From Paucibacter sp. Y2R2-4 (GTDB lineage: Bacteria; Pseudomonadota; Gammaproteobacteria; Burkholderiales; Burkholderiaceae_C): a stretch of 64,000 nucleotides of DNA. The notes beneath the pieces were generated by a model. That model saw nothing but the letters and a program-made list of their open reading frames with translations, was not told where the DNA came from and ran no database searches. The position numbers were made by a program, and so were the translations under genes. Shown here in pieces: positions 15,854-23,922 of the stretch (positions within the stretch are counted from its first letter, which is position 1; each line of letters begins with the position of its first letter). Where the stretch lies: positions 434,001 through 498,000 of the forward strand of contig NZ_JAJIRO010000003.1 in NCBI RefSeq assembly GCF_025717535.1, in the 5' to 3' direction.

Positions 15854-18181
15854 TCACGGCGTCGTGTTGACCCTCAAGGTCACGCCGCTGTAAGCCGAGT
15901 AGGCAAACAAGCCGATGTAGGCAAAACCGGCGGGTGGGTTGTTCAGTTGGCAGCTTTCGGTGTTGCCGTTGCTTTCACCCGCGCAGACGTTGTTGCCAGC
16001 GTCGGGGGCGCTGCCGTATTGAACGTACAGATCCATATCGCCGCTGCCGCCTGAGCTTGTGACCGAGAGCTTGGTGGTGCCGGCGGCCAGCTTGATCTTG
16101 TAGTAGCTCCAGCTGTTGGTGGCGCCGGACAAACCTGTCAGGACCTGCCCATTGACCAGCACCGGGATGCCGTCGGCTTTGACCGTCACTGGCTTGCTGA
16201 TGCTGGCGCTCTTGCCTTCGTCGTCATCGACCTTCAGCGTCACGGTGTAGCTGCCATCGGCGGCGTATTCGTGGCTGGGGTTGGGTAGGTTGCTGCTTTG
16301 ACCATCGCCAAAGGTCCAGAGTCGGCTGACGATCTGGCCGTTGTCGAGGCTGCGGTCGGTGAAGCTGGCCAAGCGCTCTTGAGCGCTGAAGTCAAAGGCG
16401 GCCACCGGCGCGGTGGAGGCCTGCGGGTCGATGTGGATGAAGACGGCGCTGAAGGCGCCCCAGTTGCCGGCGGCGTCGCGGCCACGCACGAAGACGATGT
16501 GGCGGCCGGGCTTCCAGCCGCTGGTGTCAATGCTGGCGCGGGCGGCTTCGACGCTGCTGTCAAAAGTGCCGTCACTGGGCGCCATCGGCTGCGCCACATT
16601 GCGCGACTGCCAAGGCGGGATGTCCACGTAGTACTCGGCCGCTGCAATCGCCTGGCTGGGTTCCACACCATTGCTGTTGTTGTAGCGGGTGTCGTTGAGC
16701 GTGGCGCTCAACTGCACCGGTGTGCCCGGGGCAATGCCTACCGAGGCCAGGCCGCTGACGGCCACGTTCAGCGCATCCGGGCCGGCCGGGGTTTGGTAAG
16801 GCGTGCGTGCCACCTTGGCGGCGTAGATCAGGGCCTGCAGATTGCTGGGCAGCAAGGTGTTGTTGTAGTAGCTGCACTGCTCGAAGAAGGCGGTGCCCAG
16901 CTCGAAGGTGAAGGCGGCCACGCCAAGCTCGCCATAGCTGGGGCCATCGCTGGTGCCGTCGGTTTCATACAGGCTCACCGAGCGCTCCGGCGTGTGGCCG
17001 TTGAAGAAGGCAAACTTGCGGCCCAGAGTGGCCAGCTGCGTGTCATTGGCCGAAGGCGTGCCGTTCGAGCCCCAGGGCCAGAGCAGCAGGCGGCCGTGGC
17101 TGTGGATGTCGAGGTGGATGCCGCTGGTGTCGGCCGGTGCAGCATCGTTGCGGTTCGGGCCGCGGCGGTCTTTCCAGAGGCTGCGGATATAGGCTTCGAT
17201 GGCCTGGGTTTCGGGCTCGGAGGCGCCGCTGGGGCCGCGATAGGTTTCGGCGCAGGCATTGCCGCTGGAGCCGGCGGCGGTGCTGAACCAATCAAACCCG
17301 AAGTTACGGTTCAGGTCGGCGCCGCGGCTGTTGCTGGTGGCGCCGCAATAGTTGCGGTTGGTGTTCTTGCGCCAGAGCAGGCCGGTCTCGGCTTTCTTGC
17401 GCCCGTCGGGGTTGGTGGCCAGCAGCAGGTGGATCTCGTGGTGATCGAGGATCCAGGTCATGTCGGCATCGACGCCGTAGCCATTGACCAGGCGCTTGGC
17501 AAACTCCAGCACCAGCGGCGTGGTGGCGTACTCGCGGGCGTGGATGCCGGCGTTGATGAAGAGCTTGGGCTTGGTGTTGCGCGCCCCTTCCTGGCTGCGG
17601 CTGCCGGCCTGGTTGCCGAGCTTGAGCACCCGCAGGTCATAGCCGCCCAGTCCCTGGGTCTTCTCCCAGGAGTCGCCGATGTCCACCCAGCTGGCCAGCG
17701 TGGGGCGGGCGGCGATCAAGGCGTCGCCCGCAGCGAAGACTTCTTCCACTGTCGGGTAGCAGCTGTACTCAGGGATGCCAGCGAAGGCCTCCGGCCCGCT
17801 CAGGCCTTGGCGCAGCAGTGATTGGCGGCGCTGCTGGCTCTCGGCGCGGGCTTGCGCTTGTTGGCGCTGCTGCCATTTGGCGTCCAGTTCCAGGCGGAAG
17901 CCCAGGGCGCGCAGCTCGCGCATTTCGCTGGGGCTGGCGTTGACGATCACATAACCGCGCTCGTATTTGGACTCCAGCGTCTCGAAGCGGCTGTGCGCAA
18001 TCGCGCGGGCCTGATTGATGTCGCGGAAGTAGGCGCGGATCACGCTGCGCGGAGCGCTCTCCTGGCCTTTGATCTCATGGGCCTGGGCATGCGGGCTCCA
18101 GCTCATCAAGGGCAGGGCAGGCAAGCTCAGCAGGGTCAAAGTGCCCAGGGCAGCGCGCCAGGTATTTTTCTTCAGGCTCAT
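15854..18181 (-). CDS. Secreted M14 zinc carboxypeptidase with PKD and pre-peptidase C-terminal domains
   Basis: 775 residues. The signal peptide (about 1-34) ends at AHAQA. The peptidase domain (about 130-460) has the zinc ligands His and Glu in INAGIHAREYATTP and the third ligand in HLDIHSHGRLLLWPWG; the catalytic Glu is likely in FTFELGTAFFEQ. Next are a beta-domain, a PKD domain (FTDRSLDNGQIVSRLWTFGDG) and a PPC domain (SYYKIKLAAGTTKLSVTSSG, GDMDLYVQYG). It is an extracellular protease trimming C-terminal residues from peptides. GGGAGACC precedes the ATG; just upstream of that is a 7-bp tandem repeat. Confidence 0.92.
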   Translation of the reverse strand: MSLKKNTWRAALGTLTLLSLPALPLMSWSPHAQAHEIKGQESAPRSVIRAYFRDINQARAIAHSRFETLESKYERGYVIVNASPSEMRELRALGFRLELDAKWQQRQQAQARAESQQRRQSLLRQGLSGPEAFAGIPEYSCYPTVEEVFAAGDALIAARPTLASWVDIGDSWEKTQGLGGYDLRVLKLGNQAGSRSQEGARNTKPKLFINAGIHAREYATTPLVLEFAKRLVNGYGVDADMTWILDHHEIHLLLATNPDGRKKAETGLLWRKNTNRNYCGATSNSRGADLNRNFGFDWFSTAAGSSGNACAETYRGPSGASEPETQAIEAYIRSLWKDRRGPNRNDAAPADTSGIHLDIHSHGRLLLWPWGSNGTPSANDTQLATLGRKFAFFNGHTPERSVSLYETDGTSDGPSYGELGVAAFTFELGTAFFEQCSYYNNTLLPSNLQALIYAAKVARTPYQTPAGPDALNVAVSGLASVGIAPGTPVQLSATLNDTRYNNSNGVEPSQAIAAAEYYVDIPPWQSRNVAQPMAPSDGTFDSSVEAARASIDTSGWKPGRHIVFVRGRDAAGNWGAFSAVFIHIDPQASTAPVAAFDFSAQERLASFTDRSLDNGQIVSRLWTFGDGQSSNLPNPSHEYAADGSYTVTLKVDDDEGKSASISKPVTVKADGIPVLVNGQVLTGLSGATNSWSYYKIKLAAGTTKLSVTSSGGSGDMDLYVQYGSAPDAGNNVCAGESNGNTESCQLNNPPAGFAYIGLFAYSAYSGVTLRVNTTP

Positions 18182-18198
18182 GGGGTCTCCCTCGCTCG

Positions 18199-18223
18199 TG
18201 GCTGTTGGCTGTTGGCTGTTGGC
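18199..18223. repeat. 7-bp tandem repeat (tggctgt x3.5) upstream of the M14 peptidase
   Basis: Three full perfect copies plus four bases, starting 18 bp upstream of the peptidase ATG and just behind its ribosome site. Copy-number slippage would change leader or promoter geometry without touching the protein. Confidence 0.85.
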
Positions 18224-18357
18224 GGATCGCTATTGGCTGCGAGCGCAGGCCGGATCAGCCGTGCTCGCCAAAGCGCCAGTTTCAGCAGGGAGCTCGGTCC
18301 AGGCCAGCGGTGAAAACCCGGCAGGGAAGATGCGGTGGCATGACGCCGAGTCGGTGT

Positions 18358-18882
18358 TCAGCCCGCTGCCTGTGGCAGGCCGGGAGCGGCGGCTGTATCA
18401 AAGCTGAACAGCACGCAGTCTTCGCCGTCGATGGCTTGCTCAGCGCGCTCGAAGCGGCTGCCCACCTTTGCTGAAATCGCGCGCGGCCAAAAGGCAGCGG
18501 CTGCTTCGTTGGCCTGCAGGTAGTACAGCTCCCAGACGCCGGGGAAGGCGGCCAGCACTTGCTGGAAAGCCTCGCGTCCGACGCCGCGGCCGCGATAGCG
18601 CCGGGTGACGAAGAAGTAGGCCATATTGTGTTGGCTGCCTGACCTTTGGGTCTCGGTGTCCACCACCGCAAAGCCCGCCAAGGCTGAGCCCACCTGGATC
18701 AAAAAGGGCTGCACGCCCGGCGTGGCCCACAGTGCGGCCTTGGGCGACACCGGCATGCGGCCCTCGGCGGTGAACTCGATCGGATACCAGGCGCTGAGCT
18801 CGTAGTTGAAGTACTGCATCATGGTTTCGATGCAGTCGAGTTGCCCTTGGGTCTTGGCGGCGAGCAGTTCAACAGCGGCCAT
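18358..18882 (-). CDS. GNAT family N-acetyltransferase
   Basis: 174 residues from ATG 18882, two bases after the stop codon of the upstream epimerase gene, so the two are an operon. The acetyl-CoA loop is seen in FFVTRRYRGRGVGREAFQQVL, preceded by the strand GFAVVDTE. The C-terminal half (YYLQANEAAAAFWPRAI) fits the GNAT fold. It acetylates an unknown substrate; pairing with a sugar-epimerase-like protein does not fix it. Confidence 0.82.
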   Translation of the reverse strand: MAAVELLAAKTQGQLDCIETMMQYFNYELSAWYPIEFTAEGRMPVSPKAALWATPGVQPFLIQVGSALAGFAVVDTETQRSGSQHNMAYFFVTRRYRGRGVGREAFQQVLAAFPGVWELYYLQANEAAAAFWPRAISAKVGSRFERAEQAIDGEDCVLFSFDTAAAPGLPQAAG

Positions 18883-18884
18883 GA

Positions 18885-19892
18885 TCAAGCGCCCCTCAGC
18901 AGCTCGCGCTCACGTTCCCGGCTCAAACCCTGGCTCGGACTCGGCGGTTGTTCGGCCAGCCAACGCGCGGTGTCGCGCAGCGTTTGCAGCAGCGGGCGAT
19001 AGCGCAGGCCAGCGGCCTCGGCGGCTTGGCTGCGCATGTCCATCATGGCGTTGTCGGCCTCGGGCAGCCAGTAGGGCAGGTCGGCAAAGGGCTGCACACC
19101 GGCGGCCAGCAAGTCGGCCTCGCTGCGCCAGACCAGGCTTGTTTCCGACGGGCAAGCCACTTGGCACGCTTGCAAAAGCTCGCCCATGCTCTGCCCATCG
19201 GGCCCGGTGGTGTTGAAGACGCCGCCACGTCCCGCTTGGGCTTGGCGCAAGCAAAACTCGGCGATGTCGCGCGCGTCGATCAAGCGCACGCTGCGCTCGG
19301 GCCGCCCGGGCGCCAGCACTGGGCCGCCCTCGGCCATGCGCTGCAGCCAATAGGGCAGACGCGGGCTGTAGTCATAGGGGCCGACGATGAAGCCCGGCCG
19401 CACGATCAAGGCGCGCTCGCCAAAACGGGCTTGCACCTCTTGCTCGCACAAGGCCTTGAGACCGCCATAGGCCGCGCCATAGCCGCCGCCGGCGCGCGAG
19501 CCGGTGGCGACATCCATGGCCTCGGCCGCGGCGATTTGCTCGGGCGTCAGCTGCGCTTTGGGCGAATCTTCTCGCGTGCTGGCGGCTAGGGTCGGGAAGA
19601 CCGAAATGGTCGAGATCAAACAGTAATGCTCCACCGCATCACCCAGCAGCTCGGCGCTGCGCCGCGCGGCGCTGGGCAGGTAGCAGCTGCCGTCAAAGAC
19701 CGCATCCCAACGCCGGCCACGCAGCGGGGTCAGGTCTTGCGTGCGGTCACCTTTGATCTGCTCGACGCCGGGGAACAGCGTGGCGCCATGATGGCCCCGG
19801 TTGAAGAGCGTCAGCTCATGGCCGGCGGCCAGCGCCGCTTCGGCGAAGTTGCGGCCGAGGAATTGGGTGCCACCGAGGATCAGCAGTTTCAT
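18885..19892 (-). CDS. NAD-dependent epimerase/dehydratase family protein (extended SDR)
   Basis: 335 residues. The nucleotide-binding GGTQFLGRN at residues 7-15 follows the first beta strand, as in extended short-chain dehydrogenases. GDRTQDLTPLRGRRWDAVFDG and ISTISVF cover the next core strands. The active-site Tyr is probably in YGAAYGGLK (Y-x3-K pattern). RSVRLIDARDIAEFC and GVFNTTGPDG match the substrate-domain motifs of this group. It is divergent from the RDD-domain gene. The substrate is unknown. Confidence 0.86.
   Translation of the reverse strand: MKLLILGGTQFLGRNFAEAALAAGHELTLFNRGHHGATLFPGVEQIKGDRTQDLTPLRGRRWDAVFDGSCYLPSAARRSAELLGDAVEHYCLISTISVFPTLAASTREDSPKAQLTPEQIAAAEAMDVATGSRAGGGYGAAYGGLKALCEQEVQARFGERALIVRPGFIVGPYDYSPRLPYWLQRMAEGGPVLAPGRPERSVRLIDARDIAEFCLRQAQAGRGGVFNTTGPDGQSMGELLQACQVACPSETSLVWRSEADLLAAGVQPFADLPYWLPEADNAMMDMRSQAAEAAGLRYRPLLQTLRDTARWLAEQPPSPSQGLSRERERELLRGA
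19726..19740. repeat. Dispersed 15-mer, copy inside the epimerase gene
   Basis: ggggtcaggtcttgc; on the minus (coding) strand it encodes QDLTP. That segment aligns with a normal part of the protein family, so this copy may be coincidental rather than an insertion. Confidence 0.4.
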
Positions 19893-19953
19893 CAGGCTTG
19901 TTGGAGAGAGGCAGTAGGGCTGGATTGTTTCAGCATTGCTCGGGTTTGCCGCT

Positions 19954-19989
19954 CGTCATGGGGTGCGTCATGGGGCGCGTCATGGGATG
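19954..19989. repeat. 12-bp tandem repeat x3 between divergent genes
   Basis: cgtcatggggtg, cgtcatggggcg, cgtcatgggatg in perfect register in the 152-bp gap between the epimerase gene and the RDD gene. Units 1 and 2 differ at one base, and units 1 and 3 at one base. Confidence 0.8.
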
Positions 19990-20044
19990 CAGGGGCCGGA
20001 CTAAGATGCAGCGCCTTGTTCCGCCCAACGCCAATTGCCTCTTC

Positions 20045-21127
20045 ATGACCGTGACCTCTTCCGCCCCAGCGTCCGAGCCTGAATTCGACCCGCGCGCCTG
20101 GGTCACGCCCGAAGACCTCAACCTCGCCCCTGAGGTGCTGGGCCAGCCCTTGGCCACGCCGCGCCAGCGTGCGTTGGCCATGGGCGTGGATGTGGCCTTG
20201 CTGGCGGTGCTGAACGGTTTTCTCAATGCCTTGCTGGTGATCGCCATGGGCTTGGGCTCCTGGCTTTGGCTGAAGTGGAAGCGGCCCGATCTGTTCTCGC
20301 GCGCCGGCCTGGGGCTGCGCCGAAAACTTGGGGCAACTGCTGGGCCAAGTTCCGAAGCGATCACGCCAGGGCGGCCTCCGCGTTTGGCTGCCTGGCTGCT
20401 GGTGGCAATGTTTGGCGTGCTCGGCGTGATGGAGATGGTGGATGAGCTGCGCACCGGGCACAAGACCGCTCCGGCCGTGGAAGAGCAAGAGGAGGCGGAC
20501 GAGGCCGTGGAAGAAGCGCTGAAGCCGCTGACCAATGCATCGAGTGCGTCGGGCGTGTCGCCTGAGGAGGCGGCTTCGGCCACAGCAAATGCCGTCGCCG
20601 CCATCGCGCAAGCTGTCGCCGAGCCCGCTTCTGGTGCTGCCTCCGCCAGCGAGGTCGAGCGCCGCGCCAAGAAGCAATCTCGCCGCATTCGCCAACTGGA
20701 GGCCGAGCTGGAGCGCGCCAAGGCGCCACGCAGCCTGGCGCTGATGGAGGAGTACCGCTACTGGCGCGACAAGTTCGGCTTCCTGATCTTGCCGGCGCTT
20801 TACTTCACCTTGCTGCCGGCGCTGTGGCCCGGCCAAACGGTGGGCAAGCGGCTCTTCGGTCTGCGCATCTTGGAGCTGACCGGCAAGCGCCTGACGCCGC
20901 TGATTCTGTTCAAGCGCTATGGCGGTTATGCCGCCGGCATGGCCACCGGCTTCGCAGGCTTTTTGCAGCTGATCTGGGACCCGAACCGCCAGGCCATTCA
21001 AGATAAGACTGCGCATACCGTGGTGATCGATACCCGCCGGCCGGCGCGAACCTTCGTGGCCTTGGCGGATCAGGCCGCGCCCACCGAACCTGCGCCGGCC
21101 CTTGAGGCGCCCAAAGACTCGCCATGA
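20045..21127 (+). CDS. RDD family membrane protein
   Basis: 360 residues from ATG 20045. The frame opens further upstream, but across the 12-bp repeats. There are hydrophobic segments near residues 40-65 and 105-120, then a long Ala/Glu-rich charged stretch (about 130-220, coiled-coil-like, RRIRQLEAELERAK). A C-terminal RDD-type region follows: FLILPALYFTLLPALWPGQTVGKRLFGLRI, then GFLQLIWDPNRQAIQDKTAHTVVI. RDD proteins are integral inner-membrane proteins of mostly unknown function. The split of the RDD core by a charged insert is unusual. Its stop overlaps the ATG of the MerR gene (ATGA). Confidence 0.8.
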   Translation: MTVTSSAPASEPEFDPRAWVTPEDLNLAPEVLGQPLATPRQRALAMGVDVALLAVLNGFLNALLVIAMGLGSWLWLKWKRPDLFSRAGLGLRRKLGATAGPSSEAITPGRPPRLAAWLLVAMFGVLGVMEMVDELRTGHKTAPAVEEQEEADEAVEEALKPLTNASSASGVSPEEAASATANAVAAIAQAVAEPASGAASASEVERRAKKQSRRIRQLEAELERAKAPRSLALMEEYRYWRDKFGFLILPALYFTLLPALWPGQTVGKRLFGLRILELTGKRLTPLILFKRYGGYAAGMATGFAGFLQLIWDPNRQAIQDKTAHTVVIDTRRPARTFVALADQAAPTEPAPALEAPKDSP

Positions 21128-21555
21128 GCGACGGGGTGCTGATCGGCCAGATCTGTCGCCTCACCGGCGCCACGCCCTAGGCGGTGCGTCTGTATGAAAG
21201 CCTGGGCTTGTTGCCCCCCGCGCGGCGGCGCGGCAGCTACCGGGTCTTTGATCAAGAGCATGTGGATGCCGTGGCCTTGATCCGTCAGGCACAGCAGCTC
21301 GGCTTCAAGCTGAAGGAGCTGCAGAGCTTGGCCAGCCAAGGGCCCTTGGTAGAAGCTGTCAGCCTGGGCTTTGCGCGCCAAGCCGTCGAGCAAAAACGCG
21401 AAGCTCTGGCGCAGCAAATTGCTGACTTGCAGGCGCAGGCCGGGCATCTGGCGGCCTTCGCGGCGATCTTGGCCGGTGCCCATGAGCTGGCCTGCGCCTG
21501 CCCTCAGGTGCAACAGCAACAGCAAGCCCGCAAAAAACTGACATCCGGGGCTTGA
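21124..21555 (+). pseudogene. MerR-family regulator interrupted by an in-frame amber codon
   Basis: From ATG 21124, coupled to the RDD gene by an ATGA overlap, the frame reads MSDGVLIGQICRLTGATP, then TAG at 21178-21180, then AVRLYESLGLLPPARRRG and on to a normal MerR dimerisation coiled coil and a Cys-containing tail (ELACACPQV). In MerR proteins the interrupted position normally holds a charged or polar residue in the first helix-turn-helix, so the stop splits the DNA-binding domain. The rest of the frame is intact for 125 codons, which suggests a recent nonsense mutation, a sequencing error, or amber suppression. Restarting at GTG 21184 would lose the first helix. Confidence 0.85.
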
Positions 21556-21583
21556 CTCTGTCCCATGGGGCAGACCGCAGACT
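21552..21583 (+). promoter_or_regulatory. MerR-type promoter with 20-bp spacer and dyad
   Basis: TTGACT (21552-21557) and CAGACT (21578-21583) are 20 bp apart, too long for ordinary sigma-70 use but typical of promoters activated by MerR proteins through DNA twisting. The spacer holds the imperfect dyad ctgtcccatggggcag. It overlaps the end of the MerR frame and precedes the oxidoreductase gene. Confidence 0.65.
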
Positions 21584-21613
21584 GCGGGCTTTCTTGTCCA
21601 TCACAAGGCCCGC

Positions 21614-22213
21614 ATGTCACCGAACCCGTCCCAGCGCCAACGAATTCTCATCATCAACGGCAACCCCAAGCCGAGCAGTCTGTGCCGCGCGCTGGCCGAG
21701 CGCTACGCCCAAGCCGCCGCGCAAGCGGGCCACAGCGTCGAGCTGATTCATCTGAGCGAGCTGCAATTCAAGCTGAGCTTGGACCTGGGCTATCAAGGCG
21801 AACAAGTGCTGGAGCCCGATCTTCAGCGCCTGCAGCAAGCCATTCAAGCGGCCGAGCATTTGGTGTGGGCCTATCCGGTTTGGTGGGGCTCGGTGCCGGC
21901 CTTGCTGAAGGGCGCGCTGGACCGCATCTTGCTGCCCGGCTTTGCCTTCAAGTACCACGCCGGCAAGACCATCCCCGAGAAGCTCTTGAAGGGCCGCAGC
22001 GCGCGCCTGCTGGTTTGCATGGACACGCCGCCCTGGTACTTCCGCTGGTTTCAGCGCGCCCCGGCGCACCACATGATGCGCCGCACCGTGCTGGAGTTCT
22101 GCGGCATCCAGCCGGTGCGCATCAGTGAGTTTGGGCCCGTCTTGTCGAGCTCGCCGGTCCAGCGTGAGCGCTGGTTGGCAAGGGTCGCCCGGCTTGGCGC
22201 CGAAGCGCATTGA
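21614..22213 (+). CDS. NAD(P)H-dependent flavin oxidoreductase (flavodoxin-like fold)
   Basis: 199 residues. The FMN-binding loop is in ILIINGNPKPSSLCRALAERY, and VWAYPVWWGSVPALLKGALDRILLPGFAF is the characteristic segment of quinone reductases of the MdaB/KefF/NQO1 family. It reduces quinones or similar electrophiles with NAD(P)H. It sits 58 bp behind the broken MerR gene and directly behind a MerR-type promoter, so induction by an electrophile or oxidant through that regulator was likely the original design. Confidence 0.88.
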   Translation: MSPNPSQRQRILIINGNPKPSSLCRALAERYAQAAAQAGHSVELIHLSELQFKLSLDLGYQGEQVLEPDLQRLQQAIQAAEHLVWAYPVWWGSVPALLKGALDRILLPGFAFKYHAGKTIPEKLLKGRSARLLVCMDTPPWYFRWFQRAPAHHMMRRTVLEFCGIQPVRISEFGPVLSSSPVQRERWLARVARLGAEAH

Positions 22214-22237
22214 TGCAGGCAATGCAAAGCCTGGCCC

Positions 22238-23911
22238 CTACAGCAAATCACCGGGTCCGCTCATCTCAAAGCGATTGCGCCCCTCTTGCTTGGCGCGGTA
22301 CATGGCGTGGTCGGCCTGTTGCAAGAGCTGGGTTGGGTCCAGCTCCTCTTCGCCGGGATAGCAGGTCACGCCGAGGCTGGCCGAGACCTGCAGGCGCAAG
22401 CCTTGCCAGCTCACCGGCAGGGCCGCCGCTTCGAGAATGCGCTCCAACATGGGCTCGCAAGCGGCCTCGCTGGGCAGATCGGCCAGCAACACGATGAACT
22501 CATCGCCGCCCAAGCGGGCAAAGGTGTCACCCTCGCGCAGCACCTGTTTGACATGCTTCGCCACGCCCACCAGCAGCGCGTCGCCGGCAGCATGGCCGTA
22601 CTGATCGTTGATGGCCTTGAAGGCGTCCAGGTCCACATAGGCCAGCGCCAGATGGCTGCCGCGGCGTTTGGCCTGGGCCATGGCCTGCTGCAGGCGGTCT
22701 TGCAGCAAGACGCGGTTGGGCAAGCCCGTCAAGGCGTCGTGATAGGCCAAGTTGCGCAATTCCCGTTCATGGTCTTTCAGCGTGGTGATGTCGGAGAACA
22801 GCGAGACGAACTGGCTGATGCGGCCCTGCTCATCGCGGATCGCGCTGATGGTCTGCATCTCGGCATAGATCTCGCCCGATTTGCGCCGATTCCAGATTTC
22901 GCCCGCCCAGAAGCTCTTCTCGAGCAGATTGGCCCACAGCTCGCGGTAGAACTCCGCATCATGCCGGCCCGACTTGAGCAGGCGCGGGTTCTGCCCCAGC
23001 ACTTCCTCTCGGCTGAAGCCGGTGATCTCGCTGAAGGTGGCGTTGACTTCGATGATGCTGCCATCGGCGGCGGTGATCATGATGCCCTCGCGCGCATGGC
23101 TGAACACGCTGGCCGCCAGCCGCAGCTGCGCCTCGGCTTGCTGGCGCTCTTTCACTTCACGGCGCAACTCGCTGACCAGGTCCACCGCCATGGCGTCGAA
23201 GTGGCGCGACAACTCGCCCAGCTCGTCCTGCGTGCCGGTCGCGCTGCGCACGCTCAGGTCGCCTTTGGAGATGGCCTCCACCGCGCGGCTCATTTGCTGC
23301 AACGGCCGCAGCACCCGCTTGAACAGCAGCACCGCCAGCCCGGCAAAGAGCAGCAACATCAGCACCGGGATGCCCACCGCCAGCCGCGCGGTCAGGGTTT
23401 CATAGGCCTGGCGCTGTTGATTGGCGGCGAGGCTCCAGCGCTGCACCGACTCGGTCACGGCTTGCGAATCCGCCAGCAGCTGGCTCAGGAGCAGGGCCTT
23501 GCGGCGGCCCTGCAGCGACTGTTGCTGCGTGTCTTTTGCGCCGATTTCGGCACCGGTGCCGGCCTTGTTTTCTCCAGCCACCAGCGGACGAAAGGTCTCA
23601 CCCAGCTGCGCCACGCCGGCCGAGGCCTCCAGTGGCGCGGGCAGGGGCGACTTGGCGGTCGCCGCCAAGGCTTCGCTGATTTCACTGTGCAAGGCCCACC
23701 ATTGCTGCACGGTGCGTGGTTCGGCATGCAGGCCGTACTCATGCGTCAAGACCAGCAGGGCGCTGATCTGCGTGGCGGCTTGGTGCGCTTGCTGCTCCAG
23801 CTGGCCCACCTCTTGCGACTGGCGCGTCAAATGGGCCACGCCCAGTGCCAAGCCCAAGGTCAGCAACAAGGCCGATGAAACCAGGCTCAGCAAGAGACTG
23901 CGCAGGCGCAT
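22238..23911 (-). CDS. Membrane diguanylate cyclase (HAMP-PAS-GGDEF)
   Basis: 557 residues. TM1 is at about 5-28 and TM2 near 178-198 (VGIPVLMLLLFAGLAVLLF), enclosing a periplasmic helical sensor. HAMP follows (KRVLRPLQQMSRAVEAISKGDLSV), then PAS (about 265-375, EVNATFSEITGFSREEVLG) and GGDEF with the intact motif RLGGDEFIVLLADL. It should make c-di-GMP from two GTP at the inner membrane. Its start is 11 bases after the stop of the upstream solute-binding protein, so the pair are an operon and the binding protein may supply the ligand signal. Confidence 0.92.
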   Translation of the reverse strand: MRLRSLLLSLVSSALLLTLGLALGVAHLTRQSQEVGQLEQQAHQAATQISALLVLTHEYGLHAEPRTVQQWWALHSEISEALAATAKSPLPAPLEASAGVAQLGETFRPLVAGENKAGTGAEIGAKDTQQQSLQGRRKALLLSQLLADSQAVTESVQRWSLAANQQRQAYETLTARLAVGIPVLMLLLFAGLAVLLFKRVLRPLQQMSRAVEAISKGDLSVRSATGTQDELGELSRHFDAMAVDLVSELRREVKERQQAEAQLRLAASVFSHAREGIMITAADGSIIEVNATFSEITGFSREEVLGQNPRLLKSGRHDAEFYRELWANLLEKSFWAGEIWNRRKSGEIYAEMQTISAIRDEQGRISQFVSLFSDITTLKDHERELRNLAYHDALTGLPNRVLLQDRLQQAMAQAKRRGSHLALAYVDLDAFKAINDQYGHAAGDALLVGVAKHVKQVLREGDTFARLGGDEFIVLLADLPSEAACEPMLERILEAAALPVSWQGLRLQVSASLGVTCYPGEEELDPTQLLQQADHAMYRAKQEGRNRFEMSGPGDLL

Positions 23912-23922
23912 GGTGCTGGGCG

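Noticed and set aside
19726..19740. 15-mer in the epimerase gene as a REP-type insertion
   Set aside because: The encoded QDLTP aligns with normal family sequence, so no inserted DNA is needed to explain it. It is kept only as a repeat copy.
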